Positions 26,263 to 35,724 of a stretch of DNA of 57,446 nt are shown here, piece after piece. A program made the translations under genes and the position numbers. Within the stretch, counting starts at the first letter, position 1; each line of letters starts with the position of its first letter. The notes under the pieces were generated by a model. That model saw only the letters and a program-made list of their open reading frames with translations, was not told the origin of the DNA and ran no database searches. The stretch is from Desulfobacteraceae bacterium (lineage in GTDB: Bacteria; Desulfobacterota; Desulfobacteria; Desulfobacterales; SURF-7), in assembly GCA_003599865.1 (NCBI GenBank), contig QZKS01000097.1, positions 1 through 57,446 on the forward strand. The letters are read 5' to 3'.

Positions 26263-27429
26263 ATGAAAAAACAGGAACTGGATCATATTCTTGCCCGGAT
26301 GCTGGATTCCTATGAAAATGTATCGGATTTGAATCTGACGGTGGGAAAACCAATGCAGGTGGAAAGTTCCGGCGAACTGCTTCCAGTGGAGATGAAGCCG
26401 GTGTTTGAGGAACTGACACCATTTCAGACGGAAATTCTGGCCCTGAATCTGATCAATCATGATCCCCGTTTAACGGAAAATCTGATCAAAGAAGGTTCCT
26501 GTGACCTGTCCTACAGCCTGCCGGGAAAAGCGCGTTTCCGCGTCAATATCTTTTCCCGTTCCGGAGATTATTCCATTGTGCTGAGACGCCTGGAATCAAC
26601 GGTTCCAACCATTTCCAACCTGAATCTGCCGGATGTTTTTTATAAACTCTCAGAAGAAAAAAACGGCATTATTTTTGTCACAGGAGCTACAGGGACCGGA
26701 AAATCCACATCACTGGCAGCGGTTCTGGAGCATATCAACGAAAACCGGTCTGTTCATATTGTCGCGCTGGAAGACCCCATCGAATACCAGCATCCCCACA
26801 AGAAGGCAACCTTCAATCAAAGAGAACTCGGGAAGGATTTTAGCGAGTTTTCCAGTGGTCTCCGTGCCGCACTTCGCCAGGCGCCGAAGGTCATTCTTGT
26901 CGGTGAGATGAGGGATCGGGAAACCGTGGAAATCGGCCTGCGGGCAGCGGAAACAGGCCATCTTGTATTGACCACACTGCATACCGTGGATGCGGGAAAA
27001 ACCATTAACCGTATTCTGGGAATGTTCAATACCGATGAAGAAAGTCAGGTCCGGGTAAGACTTGCGGAAACCGTGCGATGGATTGTATGCCAGAGGCTGT
27101 TGCCCAAGGTTATCGGCGGCAGAATTGCCGCATTTGAAATCCTGGGAACCAACCTGAGGGTAAAGGATGCCATCCTGAACGGCGAGTCGGAAGGAAAAAC
27201 GTTTTATGACATCATGGAAGCCAACCGGGCTTTTGGCATGACTACCTTTGATGATCACATCATCAAGTTGTTCGAACAGGGTTTTATTTCCCAGGAAACC
27301 GCTCTTGGGTTCGCTTCTCGAAAGGGAATTGTCGCCCGGGGTATTGATGTGGTCAAAAGCTCCCGGGGAGAGGCCACAACCGATATTGAAAATCTCGAAA
27401 TAGACAGCACTTACGGCAAATTCCGGTAG
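26263..27429 (+). CDS. PilT/PilU-type ATPase (second copy)
   Basis: A 388-residue paralogue of the upstream PilT, with Walker A GATGTGKST (141-149), LEDPIEYQHP, VILVGEMRDRET and the His box TGHLVLTTLHTVDA. The AIRNLIRE signature is degenerate (RVKDAILNGE), as in PilU and other accessory retraction motors. It has a longer C-terminal tail. PilU proteins usually help a PilT motor under load. The start has AAGGAG. The next gene, a zinc-ribbon receiver protein, follows in the same direction after 39 bases. Confidence 0.9.
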   Translation: MKKQELDHILARMLDSYENVSDLNLTVGKPMQVESSGELLPVEMKPVFEELTPFQTEILALNLINHDPRLTENLIKEGSCDLSYSLPGKARFRVNIFSRSGDYSIVLRRLESTVPTISNLNLPDVFYKLSEEKNGIIFVTGATGTGKSTSLAAVLEHINENRSVHIVALEDPIEYQHPHKKATFNQRELGKDFSEFSSGLRAALRQAPKVILVGEMRDRETVEIGLRAAETGHLVLTTLHTVDAGKTINRILGMFNTDEESQVRVRLAETVRWIVCQRLLPKVIGGRIAAFEILGTNLRVKDAILNGESEGKTFYDIMEANRAFGMTTFDDHIIKLFEQGFISQETALGFASRKGIVARGIDVVKSSRGEATTDIENLEIDSTYGKFR

Positions 27430-27468
27430 CGATCAAGGAAATATAAAAAGGAGGCCTTTGGACCGACC

Positions 27469-28164
27469 ATGGAAATAATCTGCGATCAGTGTAATCGAAA
27501 ATTGAATATTCCGGATGAGAAACTTCCGGAAGGCCGGAAAGTAACCGTTAAATGTCCGGGATGCAAAAACAAATTATCAGTGGAACGAAAACCGGAGACG
27601 GGTGAGGATGAATCCTCTTTTGGATTTGCTGCTGGAGATGGCGAGGAAAAAGCAGAGAACCATTCGGATTTCGGATTCGGGCTTTCCGATGATTATGACA
27701 CCCCGGATCGAACCTTTGAGTTTATTGAAGATGAAGGAAAAACAGCGCTGATCTGTGAAGAGGACAGCGCCATCAAAGAAATCATCAAACCGGTTCTCGA
27801 TTTTATGGAATATCATATTGTTGAAACGGACAATGCCAGAGATGCGATCAAAAAGATGAGGTATAATGCGTTCAACCTGATGATCATTAACGAAGAGTTT
27901 GATACCCGCGATCCGGATGCAAACGGAGTGATGATATACCTGTCCCGCATGCAGATGCTGGAAAGAAGGAGAATGTTTGTCGCCTTGCTGAGCCGCCGTT
28001 TTTATACCATGGACCACATGATGGAACTCAACAAGAGTGTGAATCTGATTATCAATCTGAAGAATCTGAATGACATTGAAAAAATATTGAAACGGAGTTT
28101 ATCGGATAACGATATGTTTTACCGGCTGTATATGGAAAATCTGAAAAGTATTGGACGTTTTTAA
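27469..28164 (+). CDS. zinc-ribbon protein with degenerate receiver domain
   Basis: A 231-residue protein. The N-terminus is a MJ0042/FrzZ-like zinc ribbon (CDQCNRKLNIP and KCPGCKNKL). An acidic linker of about 50 residues leads to a receiver-like fold starting at TALICEEDSAIKEIIK. The acidic pair is kept, but the usual phospho-Asp strand reads LMIINEEFD and the switch Thr/Lys positions are not evident, so it is probably a pseudo-receiver that works without phosphorylation. Directly after two pilus motors, it may be a regulator or adaptor of pilus activity; this is inferred from position only. It has an AAAGGAGG ribosome site. Confidence 0.75.
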   Translation: MEIICDQCNRKLNIPDEKLPEGRKVTVKCPGCKNKLSVERKPETGEDESSFGFAAGDGEEKAENHSDFGFGLSDDYDTPDRTFEFIEDEGKTALICEEDSAIKEIIKPVLDFMEYHIVETDNARDAIKKMRYNAFNLMIINEEFDTRDPDANGVMIYLSRMQMLERRRMFVALLSRRFYTMDHMMELNKSVNLIINLKNLNDIEKILKRSLSDNDMFYRLYMENLKSIGRF

Positions 28165-28175
28165 AGAGTTTAAAA

Positions 28176-28337
28176 ATGAAATCAAGTCGTCAACAGTATA
28201 CGTGCAATGAATATCGAGTCGAGATGATCCTTCTCGGATTAAACAACAGACTGCGTCAGGAAAATCTTACCCAAGAGGAAAGACGGAAAATCAAGGAAGA
28301 AATCGCGCGTCTTGAGTCGGATATGGGCATGTCGTAA
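28176..28337 (+). CDS. small charged helical protein
   Basis: A 53-residue gene, MKSSRQQYTCNEYRVEMILL followed by a basic and acidic amphipathic helix (NLTQEERRKIKEEIARLE) ending at MGMS. The stop shares its last A with the next ATG (TAATG), so it is tightly coupled to the metallo-hydrolase, and it follows the receiver gene by 11 bases. Codon pattern and coupling make it a real gene. I do not recognise a family; it could be a small partner of the hydrolase. Confidence 0.7.
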   Translation: MKSSRQQYTCNEYRVEMILLGLNNRLRQENLTQEERRKIKEEIARLESDMGMS

Positions 28338-29272
28338 TGGGGATGCCTGCCCAACCAAATCCCGGTATCCGCCAGGTTTCGGAAAAATTGTATCTGATTA
28401 CCCTGGTTCCTCCCATTCCCGGTTTTGCCGATTTTATCAGTGTCTGGCTGTATATGGGGCCTCCCTGTTTTATTGTGGATGTCGGTCCGTCGGTTACGGT
28501 CCCGCAACTGGTTTCGGCACTGCAGCAATTGAATGTCCTTCGGATTGAGTATCTGTTTTTAACCCATATCCATATCGATCATGCCGGCGGAGCAGGGGAG
28601 TTCCTTCGCTTTTACCCGGAAACCCCGGTCATTGTCCATCCGGAAGCCATTCCACACCTGGTTGAGCCTTCCCGGCTGTGGAAAGGGAGCCTCGACGTAT
28701 TGGGAGACATCGCAAAAGCCTATCAACCGATCCAACCGGTTCCGGAAGACCGGTTGATGGATGTTTATGCCTGCTCATTTTGTCCGGTTGAACCGATCCT
28801 GACTCCGGGCCACTCTGCCCATCATGTCAGTTATCGGTTTGAAGATATCCTGTTTGCAGGAGAAGCAGGGGGTGTCAATCTGTCTGCGGCTGCCGGGCAG
28901 GAATATCTGCGGCCGGCAACCCCGCCGAGATTCTTTCTGGAAACCTTTGTGCAGAGTCTGGACCGTCTGCTTGACCGGAAAATGGATTTTATCTGTTACG
29001 GCCATTGGGGTGAGACGGAATCCGGCCGCAACTTGCTGGAAAAGCATCGGAACCAGCTGTATCTTTGGAGCCGGATCATCGGAGAGGAAATGGACAAGTG
29101 GAATCAGGAGCGTTTCTTTTCCGACTGCATGAACCGGCTTTTTTCCGAAGACAAACGGTTGTCCGGGTTTTTTACCCTGGATGCAGCAACCCGAAAACGG
29201 GAAGAATATTTTATTTCAAACAGCATCCGAGGGTTTGGGTTATTTCTGAAGGCTGCTGCTGATAATGCGTAA
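28337..29272 (+). CDS. MBL-fold metallo-hydrolase
   Basis: A 311-residue metallo-beta-lactamase fold protein with the metal motif THIHIDHAGG, the later TPGHSAHH histidines and a final ICYGHWG histidine. The third-metal aspartate position (FAGEAGG) has Glu instead of Asp, which hints at a changed metal site. The C-terminal 100 residues form an extra helical part. Its role is not clear; the family includes hydrolases of lactones, phosphodiesters and thioesters. It overlaps the convergent coaX gene by 33 bases at its 3' end. Confidence 0.8.
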   Translation: MGMPAQPNPGIRQVSEKLYLITLVPPIPGFADFISVWLYMGPPCFIVDVGPSVTVPQLVSALQQLNVLRIEYLFLTHIHIDHAGGAGEFLRFYPETPVIVHPEAIPHLVEPSRLWKGSLDVLGDIAKAYQPIQPVPEDRLMDVYACSFCPVEPILTPGHSAHHVSYRFEDILFAGEAGGVNLSAAAGQEYLRPATPPRFFLETFVQSLDRLLDRKMDFICYGHWGETESGRNLLEKHRNQLYLWSRIIGEEMDKWNQERFFSDCMNRLFSEDKRLSGFFTLDAATRKREEYFISNSIRGFGLFLKAAADNA

Positions 29273-30010
29273 TCCGTCCAGCGTGAGCGCCGGTTCAACA
29301 GACTCGATGGTATCGGATACATCCGCGATCAGCCGGGCCAGACCGCCGGTTGCGATCACCTTGGGATGGGAACCCATTTCCCGTTCCATACGGTGGACAA
29401 TTCCATCAACCAGTCCGGCATACCCGTAAATAATTCCGGACTTGATGCTTTCCGCCGTGTCTTTGCCAATGACCGCTTTCGGCCGTTCAAACAGTTCAAC
29501 CCGCGGCAGTTTGGAGGCTTTTTGAAAAAGAGCCTCGGATGAGATCATCATGCCGGGCGAAATGGCGCCTCCCAGATACTCTCCTTTTTCCGAAATGGCA
29601 TCAAAGGTCGTGGCTGTCCCGAAATCAATGACAATCAGGCTGCGCTGATACTTGTCGTATGCGGCCACGGCATTCACAATCCGGTCTGCACCAACCTCGG
29701 ACGGATTGTTGTACAGGATCGGCATGGTGGTAACCGCTTTGGCGTCAACCCATATGGGAGCATGGTTCAGGTATTTTTTGCAGAAGGATTCATAAATCAT
29801 GACGACCGGCGGGACAACACATGAAATAATGGTCCGCTTGATCTCATCAAACCGGATATTACTGCCGAGAAAGAGATTGGATGCCAGAATAAAGAATTCA
29901 TCTTCGGTGGCATTTCTTTCGGTTCGTATGCGCCAGTCCTTTACCAGCCGCTTGCCGTTATAAATCCCCAAAACCGTATTGGTATTGCCCACATCGATCA
30001 CGAGAAGCAT
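29240..30010 (-). CDS. coaX: Type III pantothenate kinase
   Basis: A 256-residue CoaX, the first committed enzyme of CoA synthesis in organisms lacking CoaA. Motifs are LLVIDVGNTNTVLGIY (phosphate binding), GADRIVNAVAAYDKY and VIDFGTATTFDAIS, and the YGYAGLVDGIVHRM and VIATGGLARLI parts of the ASKHA fold. The 3' end runs 33 bases into the convergent metallo-hydrolase gene. The folP gene is 33 bases upstream on the same strand. Confidence 0.96.
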   Translation of the reverse strand: MLLVIDVGNTNTVLGIYNGKRLVKDWRIRTERNATEDEFFILASNLFLGSNIRFDEIKRTIISCVVPPVVMIYESFCKKYLNHAPIWVDAKAVTTMPILYNNPSEVGADRIVNAVAAYDKYQRSLIVIDFGTATTFDAISEKGEYLGGAISPGMMISSEALFQKASKLPRVELFERPKAVIGKDTAESIKSGIIYGYAGLVDGIVHRMEREMGSHPKVIATGGLARLIADVSDTIESVEPALTLDGLRIISSSLQK

Positions 30011-30043
30011 GGAAAAAAATCCTTTTCAGGTTCAAGTTTTGAT

Positions 30044-30925
30044 TTATGCATTTCGAATGGCATCGATGATCTTCAATGTCGCACAGGTGTTTGCCACATG
30101 ATGACACCGTACAATATGGACACCGCTCAGCGCACAGGCAGCGATTGCCGCCTGTGTCCCGGTTTCCACGACCGGTGAATCCGGGGCCGGTTCCTTGTTT
30201 TTCAGTTCCCCCAGCTTGTTCCGGATAAAGGCTTTTCGCGAAGGTCCCACCAGAATGGGAACCTTCAGGTTTTGAAATTCATGAATATGCTTGAGGAGCT
30301 GGAAATTGTGATCAAATGTCTTTCCAAATCCAATGCCCGGATCAATGATGATTTTCGATTCATCAATCCCGTTGTCCATGGCAGACTGGACGGCATGGTG
30401 AAGAAAGTCCCGGATTTCTTTTACAAGATCTTGATAAACAGGCGTTTTCTGCATGGTTTTGGGCGTACCCAGCATATGCATTAGAATGACAGGAACTTTT
30501 GCTTCGGCCGCGACTTGAACCATGTCCGGATCCTGTCTCATGGCACTGACATCATTGATCATGCTTGCGCCTGCCTCCAGTGCCTTCCGGGCGACTTCCG
30601 CCTTGGTCGTATCAATGGAAACAGGAACGGCAATATGTCCGGCAAGGGCTTTAATGACCGGAACAACGCGTTTTATTTCTTCCGCTGCCGGAACCGGATC
30701 GGAAAACGGCCTGGTGGATTCCCCTCCGATATCAATGATATCCGCGCCATCTTGGACCATCTGTTCGGCATGGGAAAGCGCGGTTTCATACCGGATGAAT
30801 TTTCCGCCGTCGGAAAAAGAGTCCGGTGTAATGTTCAGAATCCCCATCACCAGGGTTTTCGGCCCCATGGACAAGGTGTGGTTTCCCCAGTTGATCTGAA
30901 AAAACGAGTGGCTGGTCATGGTCAC
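30044..30925 (-). CDS. folP: Dihydropteroate synthase
   Basis: A 293-residue TIM-barrel enzyme of folate synthesis that joins p-aminobenzoate and the pterin. Recognised by [18 protein letters not shown] (pterin and phosphate loop), [42 protein letters not shown] and a late LVGPSRKAF, with RCHH near the end. It overlaps the ftsH stop by 4 bases (ATGA), the common ftsH-folP order in many proteobacteria. Confidence 0.97.
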   Translation of the reverse strand: MTMTSHSFFQINWGNHTLSMGPKTLVMGILNITPDSFSDGGKFIRYETALSHAEQMVQDGADIIDIGGESTRPFSDPVPAAEEIKRVVPVIKALAGHIAVPVSIDTTKAEVARKALEAGASMINDVSAMRQDPDMVQVAAEAKVPVILMHMLGTPKTMQKTPVYQDLVKEIRDFLHHAVQSAMDNGIDESKIIIDPGIGFGKTFDHNFQLLKHIHEFQNLKVPILVGPSRKAFIRNKLGELKNKEPAPDSPVVETGTQAAIAACALSGVHIVRCHHVANTCATLKIIDAIRNA

Positions 30926-32772
30926 ACGGTTTCTGTTCCAACGGCTTTTTCATCTTCATCGCCGGGAGAACTCAGTGACATTCCCGGGCGCAGGGACAGG
31001 ATCAGGGCATCCAGTTCCGCTCCCAATACCGTTTCCTTTTCCAGCAGGAGGTCGGCAAGCTTGTGAAGGATGTCCATGTTTTCCTGGAGAACCGTTTTGG
31101 CCCTTTTGTAGCTATCCTTTATCAACCGACTGATTTCATTGTCAATCATTCTTGCCGTTTCATCGGAATAGTCTTTATGCTGGGCGATTTCCCGGCCAAG
31201 GAAGATCTGTTCTTCACCCTGCGCATAGGAGAGCGGACCAAGAAGCTCGCTCATTCCCCAGCTGCGAACCATTTTCTGGGCAAGTTCGGTCGCCTGCTTG
31301 ATATCATTGGAAGCGCCGGTGCTGATTCTCTTGAAGACCAGCTCTTCCGCCACCCGTCCGCCAAATGCAACGGACAGTTCGCTCTCCAGCTGATCCTTGT
31401 ATTTAAAATCACGCTCTTCCGGTAAAAACCAGGTGACTCCTGCGGCACGACCCCTTGGGATAATGGTGATCTTGTTAACCTTGTCGGTTTCCGGAAGGAA
31501 ACGGGCCACCAGGGCATGACCGCCTTCATGATAAGCGGTTGTTTTTCGATCTTCTTCCTTAATCACCTTGGATTTCCGTTCCAGTCCCATGTATATCTTG
31601 TCTTTGGAGTCTTCAAAGTCAACCATCTGAAGCTTTTCCTTGTTTCGTTTTGCCGCCAGAAGCGCAGCTTCATTGACAAGATTCTCCAGATCAGCACCGG
31701 AAAATCCCGGCGTGCCTTTGGCAATGGTCTTGATATTCACATCGGAATCAATCGGTGTTTTGCTGGTATGGACTAGAAGGATTCCTTCCCGGCCTTTGAT
31801 GTCCGGCAGAGGTACCACAACCTGACGGTCAAAACGGCCCGGTCTCATCAGGGCCGGGTCCAGCACATCCGGGCGGTTTGTTGCGGAAATCAGGATAACC
31901 CCTTCATTGGATTCAAACCCGTCCATCTCAACCAGAAGCTGGTTCAGGGTCTGTTCTCTTTCATCATGCCCGCCGCCGAGCCCTGCGCCACGGTGTCTGC
32001 CCACGGCATCGATTTCATCGATAAAGATAATGCACGGGGCGTTTTTCTTTCCCTGGACAAAGAGGTCGCGGACCCTGGATGCTCCGACGCCGACAAACAT
32101 CTCGACAAAATCCGATCCGCTGATGCTGAAGAACGGTACGCCGGCCTCACCGGCAATGGCTCGGGCAAGAAGGGTTTTGCCGGTTCCCGGCGAACCCATC
32201 AGCAACACTCCTTTGGGAATCCGGCCGCCAAGGCGGGTAAACTTTTTGGGATCTTTCAGAAATTCTATGATCTCAGCCAGTTCTTCTTTTGCCTCTTCAA
32301 TTCCGGCAACATCCTTGAAGGTGACCTTTTCCGCATGGTCGGAAAGCAGCCGGGCACGGCTTTTTCCAAAAGAAAGCGCCTTTCCGCCGCCCCCCTGCAT
32401 CTGGCGCATAAAGAAGATCCATACGCCGATAAGGATGATCATGGGAAACCAGGATACCAGGATGGACATGAACCAGGGCGTTTCCGCAGGCGGTTTGGCA
32501 TCAATGGCAACATTCCGCTGTCTCAGGGTGGATATCAGATCGGTATCTTGCGGTGCGAAAACCTTAAACCTTCCATTGTTGGTATCGGTGACATACAGTT
32601 CCTGACCCTGGATCACAACATTTGCAACCCTGTCTTCATCGACCATCGCGAGAAAATCGGAGTAACCGATCTGGGTTTCGGCAACATGCTGCTGGTTAAA
32701 AATATTCACCAGCATAACTACCATCAAAATAATGACGATCCATAAAGACAGATTTTTATAAAATGGATTCAA
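30922..32772 (-). CDS. ftsH: ATP-dependent zinc metalloprotease FtsH
   Basis: A 616-residue membrane AAA protease. Two N-terminal helices (about 10-27 and 103-122) flank a periplasmic domain. The AAA module has GSPGTGKT (193-200; the more common form is GPPGTGKT), [11 protein letters not shown] and the pore loop FVGVG, then the SRH. The zinc site is HEGGH (His415, Glu416, His419). It removes damaged membrane proteins and regulates factors such as LpxC in Gram-negatives. It is the second gene of the tilS-ftsH-folP-coaX row. Confidence 0.97.
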   Translation of the reverse strand: MNPFYKNLSLWIVIILMVVMLVNIFNQQHVAETQIGYSDFLAMVDEDRVANVVIQGQELYVTDTNNGRFKVFAPQDTDLISTLRQRNVAIDAKPPAETPWFMSILVSWFPMIILIGVWIFFMRQMQGGGGKALSFGKSRARLLSDHAEKVTFKDVAGIEEAKEELAEIIEFLKDPKKFTRLGGRIPKGVLLMGSPGTGKTLLARAIAGEAGVPFFSISGSDFVEMFVGVGASRVRDLFVQGKKNAPCIIFIDEIDAVGRHRGAGLGGGHDEREQTLNQLLVEMDGFESNEGVILISATNRPDVLDPALMRPGRFDRQVVVPLPDIKGREGILLVHTSKTPIDSDVNIKTIAKGTPGFSGADLENLVNEAALLAAKRNKEKLQMVDFEDSKDKIYMGLERKSKVIKEEDRKTTAYHEGGHALVARFLPETDKVNKITIIPRGRAAGVTWFLPEERDFKYKDQLESELSVAFGGRVAEELVFKRISTGASNDIKQATELAQKMVRSWGMSELLGPLSYAQGEEQIFLGREIAQHKDYSDETARMIDNEISRLIKDSYKRAKTVLQENMDILHKLADLLLEKETVLGAELDALILSLRPGMSLSSPGDEDEKAVGTETV

Positions 32773-32983
32773 ATGGTCAACCCTCCTGATTCAGACTGGA
32801 ATGCATGATCTCGTATCGATCAAACAAGCTTCCATTGCTTTTACATTCCGGTTGTATAAAAGACATTATAAACATTTTTTTGTGACAGAAAACAAATAAA
32901 AATTATAGTTTTTTCAGATTATCCGGCACGGATATTTTTTGATATCCATACACCGGAAACAAAAACTAATCATCATTCACCGA

Positions 32984-34459
32984 TTAAGCAAGGAAAAGTT
33001 CAGCTTTCAGTATTGTATTTGTTGCCGGTGTAATTTTGATCGAGTCGTCAATCTGATGACCCGCCAGCCAGATGATCCGGTCCTGGCTGAGAAGAACCGG
33101 ACATTTTAAGCGGTTTTTTTGCGGCACTTTTCGGTCCATGAAAAATTTTCCGACCTTTTTCGTTCCGGTCATGCCGAGCGGCGTGAATCGATCACCGGGA
33201 ACCCAATTGCGGATGGTCAGCGGACAGCGGATTTGATCCCTATCCATCAAAGCGGTATTTTTATGCTGCTGATCCGGCTCAGGCAAATCCGCAAAGTCCG
33301 GAACGGAAAATCGAATGGATGCTCCGGCTTCCGGTATGATCATGATTTTGGGCAGGTCATTCAGGTCCGGTATGCGGTAACAGAAGGCAATGGGAGTTTT
33401 CGATTGGGGGTCATTTTTCAGGGGCCTTGCCATTCTTTTCCGGATCATGAAACAGGCCTGGTGATCGGATATATTGACCAGAAGATCGTCCGGCAGATGA
33501 AGCTCTCTGTTGTCAATGGACCTTGCAATGAGCAGAAGTATATTGTCAATATGTCTCAGGGTGATTTTTTTTACATCCCCCTTTACCTTTTTTATAATAT
33601 ATCTTGCGATTCTTCTCCTCAGCGGAAACGGTTTGTCCAGAAAATCCGGAATGGAAATCCGGATGGATTGATCGGTTTCCGACAGGATCAGGCCTCCGGT
33701 TTCCCGTTCTACCAGATGGTCCAGCCATTCCTCTTCGGATTGAATGATGGACGCTGTCCGGTTTAATGCTTCCATGATCCGGGGATTATAAAAGGATTGG
33801 AGTTCCGGGATCAGATGGTGCCGGATTCTGTTTCGGGTAAAGCGTTCATCCTGGTTGGTGGAATCCAGATGGTACGGCAATCCGTTTTCGGATAAAAAGG
33901 CCAGAATTTCTTTTTTGGAAACCTGAATCAGGGGACGAATGATGATTTTCCGGCGAATGGGAGGAATGCCGGATATCCCGGACTTGCCGCTTCCTCTGAA
34001 AAGATTCATCAGAATGAGTTCTGCGTTGTCATCCAGATGATGTGCGGTGGCGATCCTGGAATAACCATGTTGGCCGGCGGACAGATCCAGAAAGAAATCA
34101 TACCGTACTTTCCGTGCCGCATCCTCTAAAGACATCCGGTTTTCCCTGGCATATTGACGAACATTACAACGTTTGACATGAAAGGGGATCCTCATTTCCC
34201 CTGCAAGGGATGCGACAAATTTTTCATCCCGGTCCGAATCTTCCGCCCGCAGCCGGTGATTGACATGCGCAACCCCCAGGGTCATAGACAAACCGGACGA
34301 AAGGCGTTGCAGGGCATGAAGCAGGGCCGTGGAGTCCGGTCCGCCGGAAACGCAGACCAGAACGGAATCAAGCTCCCGGATCATACAAAAGTCATGTATG
34401 GTACGTTCGACCTTTTTCAGAAAATCACATCGAACGGATTTTTCGGGCAGTCTTGGCAT
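32984..34459 (-). CDS. tilS: tRNA(Ile)-lysidine synthetase
   Basis: A 491-residue TilS that converts C34 of tRNA-Ile(CAU) to lysidine with ATP and lysine. The N-terminal PP-loop is VCVSGGPDSTALLHAL, followed by AHVNHRLR, TAHHLDDNAEL and the RGSGKSGISGIPP segment. The C-terminal end holds the TilS substrate domain (RSIDNRELHLP, then NWVPGDRFTPLGM). It is at the long end for the family. The 211-base gap to ftsH is AT-rich and has no gene. Confidence 0.95.
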   Translation of the reverse strand: MPRLPEKSVRCDFLKKVERTIHDFCMIRELDSVLVCVSGGPDSTALLHALQRLSSGLSMTLGVAHVNHRLRAEDSDRDEKFVASLAGEMRIPFHVKRCNVRQYARENRMSLEDAARKVRYDFFLDLSAGQHGYSRIATAHHLDDNAELILMNLFRGSGKSGISGIPPIRRKIIIRPLIQVSKKEILAFLSENGLPYHLDSTNQDERFTRNRIRHHLIPELQSFYNPRIMEALNRTASIIQSEEEWLDHLVERETGGLILSETDQSIRISIPDFLDKPFPLRRRIARYIIKKVKGDVKKITLRHIDNILLLIARSIDNRELHLPDDLLVNISDHQACFMIRKRMARPLKNDPQSKTPIAFCYRIPDLNDLPKIMIIPEAGASIRFSVPDFADLPEPDQQHKNTALMDRDQIRCPLTIRNWVPGDRFTPLGMTGTKKVGKFFMDRKVPQKNRLKCPVLLSQDRIIWLAGHQIDDSIKITPATNTILKAELFLA

Positions 34460-34570
34460 GAATGGATTCGGGAGTCATAAGGTTGTTAAATGTACATCAT
34501 TAACAGGCGACTGACACAGTAGGGCAACGGGCGTGCTTTGTCAATATGGTTTGCTCCTCAAGTTTTTCTC

Positions 34571-34599
34571 TTGATAAAATGTTTGTTTGGAACTATAGA
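34571..34599 (+). promoter_or_regulatory. sigma-70 promoter of the SRP RNA gene
   Basis: TTGATA at 34571-34576 and TATAGA at 34594-34599 are separated by exactly 17 bases, with the RNA expected to begin about 6 bases later. This matches the housekeeping promoter consensus well and sits in the correct place for ffs. Confidence 0.75.
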
Positions 34600-34604
34600 G
34601 TGTG

Positions 34605-34860
34605 GACCTGGTTGTGCTAGGCGGGGCTATAGCGGCGCCCTTTACCCGAAATCCGCTTTACGCGGGGCTGAATTCTTTCTGGAGGATTTCTCCTGAGATG
34701 TAAATTGTTCTGACCGGTCGCCACGCAACAGACCCCCACGAACCTCGTCAGGTCCGGAAGGAAGCAGCGATAAGTGATGTGGTTTGTGTCGTGGATCGAT
34801 CCCGGTCATGTTATGATTCTGCCTTTCCGGAGAATTCGATAGCGAGTGCACAACCAGGCC
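34605..34860 (+). ncRNA. ffs: signal recognition particle RNA, long form with Alu-like domain
   Basis: The strongly conserved helix 8 core GTCAGGTCCGGAAGGAAGCA, with its GGAA tetraloop, is near 34749-34768. The 5' part, from GTGCTAGGCGGGGCTATAGC through the later CGGGGCTGAATTC, matches the Alu-like domain of the long Bacillus-type RNA rather than the short E. coli 4.5S RNA. The ends pair: CCTGGTTGTGC (34607-34617) with GCACAACCAGG (34848-34858). Together with FtsY and Ffh (not in the window) it targets membrane proteins. A promoter lies just upstream and grpE follows on the same strand. The exact ends are estimated. Confidence 0.9.
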
Positions 34861-34900
34861 TTACCGCCATGAAGTTTTTTCATTTCATGATACCCAACCC

Positions 34901-34928
34901 TTGACATTGGATGATCCCGTCTTATTTT
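34901..34928 (+). promoter_or_regulatory. candidate promoter for grpE-dnaK
   Basis: TTGACA at 34901-34906 and TATTTT at 34923-34928 with 16 bases between. The preceding CC and the CCCGTCT before the -10 also partly resemble a heat-shock sigma site, so either reading is possible. No CIRCE inverted repeat is seen. Confidence 0.4.
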
Positions 34929-35034
34929 TCTGTTGCATTTTTATGGATTTGAATTGGCAACGGATCCGGTATTCGTCCGGGTCATTTCTTTTGAGTTTGA
35001 TAAACCGTAAAATAGTGAAAATCAGGAGATTCTT

Positions 35035-35643
35035 TTGAACACGCAGGAATTCAATACCGAAATTCAGGAAGAGACGGAAAAACCGGATGATGGAGACGCG
35101 ACCGGGGAGGAAACGGCAAAAGAAATGTCTGAAGACACTCATCCGGAAGAATCTTCGGATGATTCGGTTACGGCGATTGAATCGGCAAGGAAGGAAGCCA
35201 AGGATAATTATGACCGGTTTTTGCGGCTTTCCGCAGAGTTTGATAATTTCAAAAAGCGGACCGCAAGGGAGATGAATGAGTTTCGAAAATTTGCCAACGA
35301 GACCATCATCAAGGAACTGCTGCCGGTGGTGGACAATCTGGAGCGGGCCATAGAATCATCCGGTGATGATGATCGTTCCCATTCCTGTGTCGTCGAAGGT
35401 GTCGAGATGACATTGAAATCCATTCTGAAGGTGTTCGAACAGTTTCAGGTAAAACAGATTGAGTCCATGAAAAAACCGTTTGATCCGATTTTTCATCAAG
35501 CCATGATGCGTGAGGAGTCTGACGAGTATCCGGAGAATACCGTTATCCGGGAACTACAGAAAGGGTATTTGCTGCACGAGCGTCTGATCCGCCCGGCCAT
35601 GGTCGTTGTGTCATCGGCAAAGACGGATGAACAAAAGTCATAA
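35035..35643 (+). CDS. grpE: Nucleotide exchange factor GrpE
   Basis: A 202-residue GrpE starting with TTG (AGGAG 10 bases upstream). It has an acidic disordered N-terminus, the long helix around NYDRFLRLSAEFDNFKKRT and the beta domain with HQAMMREESDEYPENTV. It releases ADP from DnaK and is encoded just before it. hrcA and dnaJ are absent on either side, so the chaperone operon is a two-gene one here. Confidence 0.95.
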   Translation: MNTQEFNTEIQEETEKPDDGDATGEETAKEMSEDTHPEESSDDSVTAIESARKEAKDNYDRFLRLSAEFDNFKKRTAREMNEFRKFANETIIKELLPVVDNLERAIESSGDDDRSHSCVVEGVEMTLKSILKVFEQFQVKQIESMKKPFDPIFHQAMMREESDEYPENTVIRELQKGYLLHERLIRPAMVVVSSAKTDEQKS

Positions 35644-35724
35644 GAAAATCAGAACCAACCAAAATATAATATCAGATTATAAGAACCGGTATCCAGAACA
35701 GGGAATAATGAAGGAGGAAATAAA

